Below are positions 1 through 11,785 of a stretch of 64,000 nucleotides of DNA, one piece after another (position 1 is the stretch's first letter; the number at the start of each line of letters is the position of its first letter). The translations under genes and the position numbers were made by a program. Below the pieces are notes generated by a model. The model worked only from the letters and a program-made list of their open reading frames with translations. It searched no databases and had not been told where the DNA came from. The stretch is from NCBI GenBank assembly GCA_003342815.1, contig PTEX01000004.1, positions 682,001-746,000 on the forward strand. The letters are read 5' to 3'. Source of the DNA: Eudromia elegans (taxonomy: Eukaryota; Chordata; Aves; Tinamiformes; Tinamidae).

Positions 1-540
1 TCTGCCACCCACAAAGTCCTGTAAAAAGCATGAAGCTGACCCAGTTGAAATTCTGTGAGGTCTACTACATTACTGCATTTCTAAAACCCCTGCAATAGCT
101 TTGGGTGGGTATTAAAGAAGAAAACAGGATCCAGACCATTTTGGACTTTACTAGGCTGTAACCAATATTCTGGTTTAGCATCTTGGAAGGAGCACCAAAG
201 CGAGACAGAGATAGCACTCGTGCTGCTAACAGAAAATACGTGTGACTCTGTGTCTAGTGGTCTACAGAAATAAACATTCTAATTTGTATCCTCTAAGTCA
301 CAGAACACATTTAAAAGAAGAAAGATAAAATGGAACCATGCATATGGCAACTGGGTCAACGGGGATAATCAACATATTGTACCTGTTTCCATCACCACCG
401 TGCTTTCGATAAAGTTAAAACAGGTAAGCCGGATTCACAGCATCGTTCAAGTCATTATATACTACATATATAATTTCAGTTCTCTCTGAACTACTTTCTT
501 AGAAATCTTCTCCAAAATGAGGTAATAAGTTTTTCTTAAT

Positions 541-622
541 ATATTAAAATTATATTAAAATATAATTATATTAAGTAATAATATAATATAAATATATTAA
601 AATATATTAAAATATTTTATAT
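541..622. repeat. AT-rich low-complexity block (TATTAAAAT-like)
   Basis: About 80 bp of nearly pure A/T made of irregular repeats of ATATTAAAAT and TAATATAAT. In the NRXN3 transcript it reads as repeated UUUUAAUAUA. It is simple-sequence DNA and shows no unit regular enough to call a clean microsatellite. Confidence 0.85.
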
Positions 623-3600
623 TCATAACACTGCTTCTAAAGTCCACGTCTTATCACCTTTCATTTGTAGAGAACTCTGTAACCTTTGCTGAACATCCTC
701 TATTATTGCAGGAAGGTACAGAAGGGCCAGTGGGACAATGTTTGCTGAAAAAGTTCTTGAAAGCTGCATGTAGGAAACCTATAAGCATCCTTCCCCATCT
801 CACATCCCTCCTCTGGTACCAACCAAGTGAGTTCAGATCTTCCCACTAAGTAAATGAAAAAAAAACATTCTATGGCAAGAGAAATATTGTGCCTTTCACA
901 GTTTAAATAGGTGGGAGAATCAAGACCACTACTATTTTATCAGTGTCTCTGGAAAACCTTTCCGGTATGCGATAGCAGGTGAGAAAGAATGACATTGCCT
1001 GACACAGATTAAAGCTGTAGTTTACTCTAAATTGACATGCTCTCACCAAACGTTGCCACTCCTGTATGATTTCTTTTCCTGCACCAGTTACCTGGTAAAT
1101 GGTACTTATGAAGAGATAGAGCTGAACAGAGAGGGTAAAAAACAGACAGGATTTTGACCATTTAAATGCGAGTATGAGAAGGAGCAATGAAAGAATGAGC
1201 TCCTCTGACCAGCCTGAGTTGTAAACTACATTTAAACATGTGATGTGAACATTTAATTTGATCTGGGGTATGCCCCTGAAGCATACCTCCCGACTCCCTC
1301 TGCGTGCTACCTTTTATTTTACTGAAACGTTCCCAGAAAGCACAAACTGGATTCTTTTCCAATAAAAGGAAAAGATAAGATGTGCTCCAACTGTTCAGGG
1401 ACATCCAGTCTTTGGGAATTAAGAGGGACTTGTCTGAGGAGAAGCCCTAGAATGGCAATCAGGGCCTCAGAATTGACCTGTTGTTTCTAAGGAAATGCTC
1501 CTGTTGGGCCACAGCACTGGCTCAAGCTATCACAACATTACTGTTGTCCTGCTGTACCCAGCCAACTGTCCAGCTGCCTAAAATCCAGCTTCCTCACAAA
1601 TGTGTACTTGAGAAAGTAGATGGAGGAGAAAAATGGAAAATTTCTCCTCTTCTTTTATTCAGTGCCAAAAGAGCTGCAAATTAACGTTATTAGAGAGGGC
1701 ATGGACTCCTAAAAGAAGGCTGAGAGTTCACTCAAGAGAACGATAAAGGGGAAAAAAATAAAATCTGTGGTGGATGAACTAATGAATTCTAATAATGGTC
1801 TAGTTGCTTAATGCTGTCCCATTTCTTATTTTTAAATATGCATTTACAAAATCCAGGCTACAGTTCTCTTGCTAAAGCCTGATTCTTTAAATGACAGCCT
1901 CTTCCTGCCTCTCACCTCCTCTCCTCCAATCTTCTCCTTTAAAATATTACTCCAATTAGACTTTATTTTGGTGTCATTGACACTCTCCTGCTTTGCAGCT
2001 CCTTTTCACCTACTCGCCTTCCTTTTTCTACAGCAGAAAATGCAGCCTGTGTGCAGATGAACCAACAGGCAGATCAGGCCTGTTTCAGTGTGCGCTCCGA
2101 GCCTGGCAGGACACAAAGTGGGTCCTTGCCAGCAAAGATGGTGGACAGAGAAAGAAACCTGCTCCATAAGACTTACAGAAAACCCAGGGACTGAGGTATC
2201 CAGGCAGTCCCATGTCAACACAGGAACTTGTTTTTAACACTTCTGAGAATTGCTGATTCCCTCCCAAATACCAGGATTCCCATTTTAGGTCCTTCTTATC
2301 CTCCTGTAAAGTGACTCAAATTTGCTGAGGTTTACCATACTTTGAAAGAAAAGCATGTCAAGGGGTTTCCCCTACCGTAACTGTTCTTCCTCTATTAACT
2401 ATTTTATTCCAAAATGACTCCTTATTAGTCACTAAGGGATTAGAGAAGTGTCTTAGCAACAACAACAACAAAACCAAGAGAATAACACTGACCAAGTACA
2501 ATTTGTTATCAAGGTCTACACCAAAAGAGGCAAACAACAGATAAGAGGTAATCAGGGAAAACTGTACTTCAAGGCATAGAAATACTTTTTCTTTTTTTTT
2601 TTGTCATTATAATGTTAAAGGTTTTGTTATTAAAATTATTGAATTATGAATTAAGCATCAATCACCTGGCTATTAATAGAGTCTATGGGCAAAGCCCTTC
2701 TCCTTATCATAAACTTAAAAAGGAAGGAGAAGGGGCTAAACTAAAATAATAAATGGCGCAAATGTTTTGACTGAATTCAGTTATAACAGATACATGGCTG
2801 ATAGGTGCCCTAGTCTGTTCATACAGCTACTTGCTATTTCCCATTTCTCTGGATATTTGTCTCAAATCTCAGCACTGGGTCACTGCTCGGAGTCCTGTTG
2901 TCCAGTAAGAAAATCTCACAGGGTTGGAATGGTACAAATACTGAGAAATCATCTCTAATGACTAGGATTATTTCCATCCCAAAGCCCAGCCAACCTCAGC
3001 TTCAAGTTAAATCCCTCCTTTCCAGTTTACTTCTAACCCTTTTCCTCATAAGAAAGCATTGAGCTCACGTTCCAAGGGACTGAAAAGTAATTTGGTGTTA
3101 TAAAAAACTAATGTCAGTGCCTGAATTGTAGGGTTTGTTGCTTTTCTGTTTTCCTTCTACTTCCTCATCTTTTATATGAAGTTGCAAAAATGCAGCCTTG
3201 GAGTCTTTAAATCCCACTGGGCTTATTTCATGTAATTTCAGCTAGGCTGAAGGTTGTTTTAAGAAAAGGCAATATTCTTTCTCTTTGCTTGTTTAATGAT
3301 CACTGCAGCTTTATTTGTACTTCAAATTGTGCAAGTAATTATGAGTCCAATGTACAATCCTTCAATAGCTAATAAAACTCAGAGTATGGAAACGCCATTC
3401 AGCCATTCAGAATGCAGCCCTTCTGCCTGAAGATTGCATCACATGCGATGAAGATCATCATATTTTGTCTATTTTGTCACGACTGCCAACATTAGGATGC
3501 AGTACTGTGTAGGACATTAAGTACATGGAAATGATTTATATTATAGTAAAGCATGCAAAACCAGGTCACATGACTGTTTCAAACCTTATGAGCAAATATA

Positions 3601-5120
3601 TTTTCCTGAAATTAGGTCAAGGTAAAATACAGGATTCTTTGGTTGTTTTTTGGGTTTTTTTTGGGTTTGTTTGTTTGCTCTTAAATACAAGTTTGATACA
3701 AATCACTGTTTTAGCAGTCTCAATCTAAAATATGACGCTAGATCATTATGGGACAATTATACTCCATAAAACTCAACCACAAGGCTTGCTTCAAAGATGA
3801 AACCCTGCTGAATACTAGCTTAGCCTTGTACCCTGTACAGGAAACACTAGTTCATACTTAGTCTGTGGCATACAGTAAAAGACCAAATTATTATTTTCAA
3901 AATTTCCTATTTGGTCTTCAAAAGAACTAAAAAAGGCTGTTTTTCCCCACAGTTACTGGCATCCCTCACTGATTTTTCCCCAAAGCTGAGACATTTGTAC
4001 TACCTCTTTGATATACAGATATTCCGGTATTTAGTATGAGCTGAGATCAAGACACAGTCCCTTCCTCTGGGAGGACTGGAACACCACTCTCAGTGGTGCT
4101 GGTTATTTTCACTAAGCATGTAGAATACATTTTTCTAGACTGTTGCTCCCTCTGTCAAATTTGTCTAAAACCTTCTACTAGGCTTGAAAGTGACTCAAAA
4201 ATATAGGGAGACACAAGCGCGCATGCACGAAGTGTGATCCCATTAGCCTTATTTTTATAGGGACAGGCTGAAACTACATCTACAAATAGCCAGAAACTGA
4301 AATACATATTTGGAAAGGAAAAGGTGTCTGGAATATAAACACATCCTTTCCCTTGGGGTACAACTGCATATTCTTAGAACCAGCTCAGAATGCAAAATTA
4401 ATGGTGATTTTTTTAAAAAAAAAAAACACAGGAATATCTTTAGCCAAGACAGAAGCAGAAAGTACTGATGTATTCTCTGAGTAAGATTTCTTTTTTTTTC
4501 TGTAAAGGAAAAAAAAACCCAAAAACTAAAAAACTCTTTTCATATTTTAATTCTTTACACTAGGGACCTACTACAGTAAGTAATACAAGAAGGAAATTAA
4601 TCTTTTTTTTTTTTCTGACTATAATTGGCTGCCAACTAAATCAGAAGTATTTTACCATAAAATAGTTGATACAAGATGCAGAATAAAGACGACAGCAGTT
4701 TGGGTCTCTTCCAGTCATCCAATCTCTCTAGCTAATGGACAGCAGAGCTAAATCTAATTCAGCTTATCTGTCGTTTGTTTCTTAGAAAGCAATTATTTCA
4801 CAGAAATAATGATAATTACTAAAACGTACTCCTTTGCACATACAGCACCAAAACACTGACAGAGTGTCATACCATATGTGAGATAGAGAGAATCACAGGA
4901 CAAAATGGTCCCATGAAGAACTTTCTTGGGCACTTTTGGAGTAGGTAGAAAAGATTAAATTAGCCCATTAGACGTAATTTATTAGTGTTTGAAGATAGGA
5001 ATTAAGTATAACAGTGGACATGTATCATAATCTCAAGATAGATGGCTCAAAGAATACCCCTAGAAAACTAGCAGATGGCCTCATGCTTATGAGATAATTC
5101 TTCCCTCCTCTGTTGAGGGT

Positions 5121-5146
5121 CATGTATTACATGTATTACATGTATT
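5121..5146. repeat. 9-bp tandem repeat, nearly 3 copies
   Basis: The unit CATGTATTA is repeated head to tail, twice whole and a third time for 8 bases. It is a small tandem duplication with no sign of wider repeat structure. Confidence 0.9.
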
Positions 5147-6040
5147 CTAGGAAGGAAGAAGCAGCAGCTTAATACTGGGGGCCAAGATCATCACAGTTTT
5201 ACCTTGGTAACAAAATGTGAAGATGAAGAATGTGATTATCTTTGGAATTCTCTCCTTGTCCTCCTCCTGCCTTTAGTGACCATTCATATCACTAAGCCTT
5301 TTGCTACCTTATGTACTGCCAGCATCACACACTGCAATGAGCTTGATCTCCTGAAATAGTGATATATTAGGATCCTGGGGTTGTGACTTGCTTATGTTGG
5401 GATAATACATGGGGTGGTGATACAAGAGTCACTTGTTCACTATTCCTGGTGGATTTGGGGTTATGATTTCCAAAGAGAAACTGAATTGCTCCACTCTGTT
5501 TTGACCTACATCAACTGATAGTTAAGGGCTTTTAGCTGGACTACACATCAAGCTTTATACCTGCTAACCTAGAAAATTAATGAAATTCAGGTGATGAAAA
5601 ATTGAGGCAATCACAAGGTCCATCTGAATGCTTGCATCATAAGCTGTCACATTCATAATATTTCAAGTCTGTATGCATATGGTTTGCATCCTGAGTAACA
5701 CTAGAGCCAACTTCCCTTTTTATAAGGTCTATCCAAAAATTTGCTCACGTAAAGTCAGAAAATATCACAAGTAGCAAAACTAAGTTGCACAAGTCTATGA
5801 CTCTCTGCAGAAGTAGGATTCACTTAGAGACCTCAGACACAGTAGGATTTATGTGCATCATATCACAGTCTGCATTCTCTGCTGCTCCTATATAAGGGAG
5901 ATACCAGATCCATTACTGTGGTTTTCAACAGACAGATGAGGCACAGCCAGGCCAGTCAATTTATTGTTGAAATGAATCAGCAAAGATTTATATAGCAGAC
6001 AGTGTTTTATGGATTAGCCGTTATTTTGATAATACAAATA

Positions 6041-6081
6041 GAAAAAAAAAAAGAAAAAAAAGAGAAAAAAACCCCACATAC
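6041..6081 (-). promoter_or_regulatory. NRXN3: 5' splice site of the NRXN3 exon followed by a long U-rich tract
   Basis: Reading on the minus strand, the exon ends ...CCAACAG and the intron opens with GTATGT, at 6081-6076. From about intron base +11 to +41 (6071-6041) the transcript is almost pure U with a few C. U-rich runs just past a donor site are known binding places for TIA1/TIAL1, which help U1 snRNP, and for PTB-type proteins. The donor matches the consensus at +1 to +6 except for T at +4 in place of A. The splice role is clear; protein binding is inference. Confidence 0.85.
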
Positions 6082-6253
6082 CTGTTGGGTAATGTTCATT
6101 CACTGGCCAACTGTCGACCTGAAGGGTGGCATTGCCACCATTTCTGGTGAAGCGCACCACATGGTATTTGCCATCATTCACAGGCGTGCTTTCCTCTTTA
6201 ATAGAGATGTCCACGGTGCCGATATTGAAGACTACACCAATCTTGCCTTGTTC
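6082..6253 (-). CDS. NRXN3: Neurexin 3 internal coding exon (LNS6 / laminin-G domain, exon just before splice site 4)
   Basis: Neurexins are presynaptic membrane proteins. Their last LNS domain binds neuroligins, LRRTMs and cerebellins in the synaptic cleft. Read on the minus strand the exon is 172 nt: 57 whole codons plus one base, so it enters in phase 0 and leaves in phase 1. It begins [13 protein letters not shown] and ends VNEHYPT, with the last base opening a Gly codon. The wording [16 protein letters not shown] and VNEHYPTG fits NRXN3 rather than NRXN1, which reads DDIAIEE and VIERYPAG. The Asp in GTVDISI and the Val pair in YHVVRFTR correspond to Ca2+-site residues of beta-neurexin (Asp137, Val154 region). 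NAT in GGNATLQ is an N-glycosylation sequon. In the family the SS4 cassette is inserted right after this Gly. The exon is shared by alpha and beta forms. Paralogue and domain assignment come from remembered family sequence; the splice borders are seen directly. Confidence 0.95.
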
Positions 6254-6282
6254 CTGAAACAAAACAAGCAAGAAACAGCTGC
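6254..6282 (-). promoter_or_regulatory. NRXN3: 3' splice site and polypyrimidine tract of the NRXN3 exon
   Basis: On the minus strand a pyrimidine-rich run (TTTCTTGCTTGTTTTGTTTCAG) leads directly into the exon's first codon, GAA. The CAG ends at position 6254. The tract is T-rich and broken only by single purines, so it should be a fairly strong acceptor. It fixes the upstream exon edge and gives phase 0 entry. Confidence 0.9.
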
Positions 6283-9200
6283 TTGTAAAACACTGTCTAT
6301 TAGGAGAATGCTCTTGGCCTATAAGTCTCTAGTGGGTATTTGTGTCAGTAGATGGCACTCAAGAACACACAGAAGCATCATTTTTGTGTTGTGTGAGGAC
6401 ACATTTCATTGGCTCCACTTCAATGCAAATATTGTTTTTTGCACTCTTCTTTACAGCAACCACCTCAGCGTAGTGACTCATTTGCTTCCTCAAAACATCA
6501 CAGAGGACAACTGCAAAATCAAGCTATAAAACCAAGGAGATTGGGATAAATAATTATATAGGCAATAACTCTACTGATCAGTAGTTACTTCTTAACTGCC
6601 ATCTGAAATGCAGCCACAGGCAGGCTGTGTCCAAACAACTGTTTCACAAGCAAAGAAACAGAAGCAAATGGACAGCCCCCACCCCAAAGCACAAAATTAT
6701 GTGTGCCAGCAAGAAGTCAGTGACAAGAAAGCAAGAGAGTTAAAGGCAGCAAAACCCCTAAACATTCAGCTTTTATTTGGCCATTTGCAGGAAACTAACT
6801 GTTCCTAAACCAAATGCAAATCACATCAGGCTTCTGAGGAGCAGTAGTTGCATTCTCCTACTTTTATACATCTCACCCCAAGCAATGCCTCAGCACTAAG
6901 CAGTTCCCTATTAGGTTTTCCCTAAACATTCTACCAGTCACTGACAGAAAGGGAAGAACAGGCAAACACAGTTACCAGCTAGAGTTCTTCCCGTGCCTCC
7001 TCCCACGTCCCTTTCCCATACAAGCAACCTGAAATTCTCATCACCGGGAACATCCATGTTAATCAGAATCAACTAGAATGTATCTAAGTCCTCAACAAGA
7101 AAAGGTACAGTGTGCTAGCATCAAGGTTTATGAAGGCATAGTAGGTGTCCTGCACAGATTCAGATCTGGTGCAGATATGCTAAACTGATATGTATTATGT
7201 TGGAAAATAGGACATTTGCTAGCCAGTCATTCTACAAAACAAGCCCCGTTTTGTTAACACTTTCAACAGAGAAACCAAAGATGAAAAAGACAACAGAGAG
7301 TGGATGACCATCTCATATCTACACACAGCCCCTTCAAGACAGAACTGATGCGTACGAGAGAGGACAGAGGGCAGTTTCATCATTGCTGTTACCTCAGGTC
7401 TGCTCAGAGGACAGAGAGGACATCAGTTGCCTGGGCTGTTACTGAACTGACTTCCCTACCTTCACTTTAGCACCTCTCAGCAACAAGATATAAATCTCTC
7501 TCTGCTATCTGAGAGTCATCTCAGATTCCTCTTCTGGATTTACTCATGTCTCCTGGTATCAGTAGGTCCTTTCTTTAACACCTCCATGTCTTCTAGTCTC
7601 TCAGAGACCCTTCTTTGATTCCTGCGTTACCTTATATTCCTAAATTTCTTCCTACCGGATAGTTAGCATGTATTCCTTTTCCTAGGTCCCTGACAGTGTA
7701 AACATCTCTTTTTAAATGTCTTTTTTTTTTCCTCCTCCTTATACTATTATCCCTGTTCTTCTGCAACACTTTGCTTTTCATGACAACTGTTAGTGGCTCG
7801 AGAAGAAGACAGAGCCCCAGAGCTGGAGAGGTCATAAAGAAAACAGGACTGTGCTTGAGCTACTTCAAATTTCGCATGGTGACGAGAATCATTTCTCTCT
7901 TGTTACACTGGTAAATTTTAGACTCCACTGAACATACACTGGATAGCAACAGTCTCATATATTTTCACATTATTATGCTACATGATATCAATAACCACTG
8001 GATAAGTGGCTGCTGCTCGCAGCAGACAAATGAATTCAGATATCATTTGAAAACAACCTTTCTTTTCTTACACTACCCCAAAAACAAAGGGGTTTTCACT
8101 GAAGAGAGATCTCCTTCACACAAAGCTTTTGCTGGCACAGCTTTGCTATTTTCTTGACAGATGAAGTAAGGGATCTGGCAACTCTGAGTGAGTGAATCTT
8201 TTGCTGGCAACCATGTAATTACCTTCAGCTGCATAGTAATTAGCAAAGAATAAGTGATTATTTCTTCCTATACGGCAGGGCTCTAAGAATGCTTATGGAC
8301 CAGGTAATCTGATTACTGACTCCAGGTGGCTTTTCAAGGTGCTGCCCTGGGCAACAAACCTCCCCCTGCTTCTTTTCTATCTCCTTTTGCAAACTAGCAG
8401 AGGGGCAGCTCTGAGAAAAGTCCACCCTGGAGCAGGCACAGAGCAAGCAGGCAAGATGAAGAGCTCAGTCTTGTCTAGTGGAACAGATTCTCAGGCGCCA
8501 CAGAGGAAGAAGGGATTAAGAAGCGCTCAACGGAGAGAAAGCGCCATACCTTTGAGCCCTACAGGCTTAATGAGGCAGTGACAAAAATTTGCAGGTGGGG
8601 AAAAGGATGGAGGGAAGCTTTGCTAATCTCCCCTGCAGAAGGAGAAACATTTCTCATCTTTGCTTTGAGGAAGAGGAGATAAGTGCCCTTTACTATATTC
8701 GTTTTCCCCAGGCTTGAAGCAAAAATCCTATTTAAAGGGCCAGTAGTAACTCACGGATAAGAGGGTAAACTGGGACAGAGGAGGACTGCAAATAGCCCAT
8801 GGGCTTCCAATCTGCTGCAGAAAGGAGGGGAATGAGGGAAGGGAGGGAAACTGCTGCCCTTGCCATCCTACACGGATGGCCACCTCCTCCCGGAGCCAAG
8901 AAAATACTGCTCTTCTCAAAGCAGCGAAGCACTTTGTTGCAATTGAGAAATGCAAAAACACGTGTGAAAATAAGCCAGCGTCTCACTGAAGCCCCGTTCA
9001 GCCCTTCCTCAGGCAGACCTCCCAAGGACTCTGTAAGAAGAGTTCTGCAGAAGCATGACTTTGTACTAGACTTTGATACTCTAAGTTGGATTGAGCAGTA
9101 GCTTGTCAAGAGAATGGCTCTGTTCCAATTAGCAGGATAAAACACAATAGAACACAATTCCCTGAAAGCAAGGCTATTGAAGCCAAACTCCACATAGAGA

Positions 9201-11209
9201 CTTTGAGATAAAGCGTATTTATAATACTTGATATCTCTAGGGTACCAGACTCTATGGGGAAAAAAAGCAACAACTAGTTTGCACATTTCTGTCAGGAAAA
9301 AAGAAATAAAAAATTAAAACAGGAAAAGAAAACTACAGCAAAGAATAGTGACTGCAGACACTGGAGACCAATCCAGGATTTAATCTCAAGATCTCTTCAT
9401 TTCTACAGTGTCCTACACTACAACACTTCATTAAAAGCAGCTTTTACAAAGACTTTCCTTCCTCCTAAATTTGAAAAACAAGCTTTACTGTTAAAGTTTA
9501 ATGCTTAGTCATAATGAATGTGACCTCTTTCATTGCCGTCACCAAATACTCAGTTAGTAGATTTTCTTTTCGGGTTGCGAAAAGACACATTAACTAGACC
9601 AGCAATTCTGTGACAAAAATCTTCTCCCTACTCTTGCTGTACGTTCTCTAAGCATTTGCTTCCTGCAGCGGACAGGGAAGAAAGTCAAACGGGGGTAGCA
9701 GTGATTTTGTAAGATGAGCAGTTGGATTATGTGAGAGAAGACACACACCTGAAGAGCCACAAGCACTCTGTGTTCTCCGGAGGGCTTTACCTTTGGGACT
9801 TCTTTTCCTTAATCTAAAATTCAAATCACCCAGACTAAAAGTATACAGCTGTTCTCTGGGTACGGAAAGCATTTCATTGCAAAAATCGGGAGAGACAACC
9901 CCAGGCAAAAGGACAAATCCTACACTCAGCTGCATCAAGGTGAATCAATAGTAATTCTGTTGAAGCAACTCAGGATTCTTACTGTTGCAAATGGAAGCAG
10001 GCTTTATCCCAATATTTTTGGTTTGCTCCATTTTTTTTCTGAAAACAAAGGCAGAAGAAAGAACTATATCTAAAGCATTACTAATCTTACTAGAATGTCT
10101 GGAAAACTGTGTTTCCTCACACATTCATCCGCAGTCACAACTGTGCAGACTGCCTCCTCCTCCTCCTGCCTTTGCTGGTTCCAGCATGACTAGACATCAG
10201 CTAAAACCTGGCAGCCAATACCCCTAGTTACTGCTTCCTGAAGATCACTGCTGATTTGGCTGCTCTGATTTCAATGCAATACAAGCTCCTTCAGTAATAC
10301 AACAAGCCCTTTCTCCTCACAGGAACGCTTTGTTAACTTTATTTTTTTTTCCCCCCTTTCTTCTGCATATTCTGCATGCTAACATTTTTGCTCTGCTATC
10401 CTCCAGGTTCAGGAAAGTTGCTTTGTTTTCTTAGGACCTCAAGCACTGCTATTCCTAGAATGTTTTCTTTTTTTTTTGTAGCCTCCTCTTAGATGAGAAG
10501 TCTGTATTAATTTTTTTTTCCCCCTCACTCTGGAATTTTCTCCATATTATTATTTTCACGTGATTTTGTTTTCGAGAGTTATTTTGGTTGTTTGGGATGT
10601 TCCTTTTGTTTTGCCTCAGACTTGATGCTGGACTGGAGCCCGGCTGGCAGATCACTTTCTGTGGTTTGGGGGACTTTGCACAAAAACACTAACTGTAGTG
10701 AGGCATGAAGCGGAACTGACAGCAGAGACGGGTATTCCACAGAGGATACACACACAGTAATCACTACAACATGACATGTTCCTGCAGCTACAACTGCACG
10801 AGCCATTAGACTTTCCAACACAGGTACGTAACTGGATTAAGGAAGAGCGCATATGAGAATCCGTGTTCAGCACCAAACACAAGGTGTTTATTCATACTGC
10901 ACTCATGGCATTAATACTGCCATTTTGTCTGTGCCTTTACACTTGGAGATGTCTGACATCAGATTTCAAAACAAAATACTACAGTTGTGCAGAAGGGCAG
11001 TCTCTTCCTTTATCCGAATAACGATGGCTGGGAAGCCACGATCAACGGCCAGTACAGCCAGTCCAGTAAATTAAATACAACAAAAGCAGCACAGCTTGTC
11101 AAAGAAATGACAGACAATGAAGTTCTCCGACTTAGAAGCTTTTCTACCAGGATTTCCAACATTTTATAGTTGTGCTAAACCAAGATACAACGATTTTTAA
11201 AAAAATTAA

Positions 11210-11226
11210 ATATATATATATATATA
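11210..11226. repeat. (TA)n microsatellite
   Basis: Eight TA units follow an A-rich run. It is short and likely polymorphic. Confidence 0.95.
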
Positions 11227-11459
11227 AGTCAGCTAATTTGGGCCTCGTGTGTGTGCGTGCAGGTACGAGGTACTACAAGTAGCAGCAAGTCATCTTTTGC
11301 TATATATTGCTTGTTATCACTTCTTTAAGGTGCTGAACCAAAGGCACTAAATCCTAGTTACATAACCATTTATCAGAGAGACGTGTAGACATACAGGACA
11401 AAATAAATAGAAATTATTACCCTTTGGGGCCAGGGTTTTTAAAAGGAGCAGTTCTCACA

Positions 11460-11600
11460 GATACATAATTTATAAGGTTAAAAAGGACAATTGTGATAAT
11501 CTAGTCTGCTCTATAATGTCATATGAGGCTATATACCTTCTCTGAATTGATTCTTTGTTAAATTAGAGGATACATCTTAGAACAACACTCATTCATGATC
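11460..11600 (-). mobile_element. Ancient CR1-like LINE 3' end fragment
   Basis: On the plus strand the text ATAAGGTTAAAAAGGACAAT followed by GATAATCTAGTCTG, and then TGAATTGATTCTTTGTTAAA, resembles the reverse complement of an old amniote CR1 3' end (the 'AAGGGACCATTGTGATCATCTAGTCTGA' type tail, recalled from turtle and bird repeats). The element therefore runs on the minus strand. It is strongly diverged and only the 3' part remains. The match is by memory of the consensus, so the subfamily is uncertain. Confidence 0.6.
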
Positions 11601-11745
11601 TAGCTGAGAAAAATAGCTGAGAGAAAAAAAACCCTCAGAATCACTGAAGCTGTCTCTCTGATGAGATTCACCCTGTATTGAACACGGTCAAAAGGGAAAG
11701 CAGAACATCCAGAGTTACAAAGGAAAAGAAGAGCGCACAAAAAGA

Positions 11746-11785
11746 AAATCCCTGTTTTAAGTCAATCCCTGTTTTTTTAAGTCAA
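11746..11785. repeat. Short tandem duplication, two copies of about 17-20 bp
   Basis: AATCCCTGTTTTAAGTC is followed at once by AATCCCTG plus a longer T run and AAGTC. The two copies differ by the length of the T run, as expected after replication slippage. Confidence 0.85.

Larger units (their letters stand above)
1..6040 (-). other. NRXN3: NRXN3 intron downstream of the exon (partial)
   Basis: About 6 kb of AT-rich intron. I looked on the minus strand for the SS4 cassette (family protein starts near NTDNER and ends near EWLQEKG) and for the next constant exon (RQLTIFN...) and saw neither, so both should lie below position 1. Apart from an AT-rich low-complexity block (541-622), a 9-bp tandem repeat (5121-5146) and some short poly-A/T runs, I see nothing in it that I can name. 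Confidence 0.8.

Noticed and set aside
1-6040. Expected SS4 cassette and next constant neurexin exon
   Set aside because: Looked for on the minus strand and not found. They must lie outside the window.
6002-6529. 175-codon plus-strand open frame across the NRXN3 exon
   Set aside because: It is the antisense shadow of the exon plus intron flanks; the minus strand has the recognised protein and proper splice sites.
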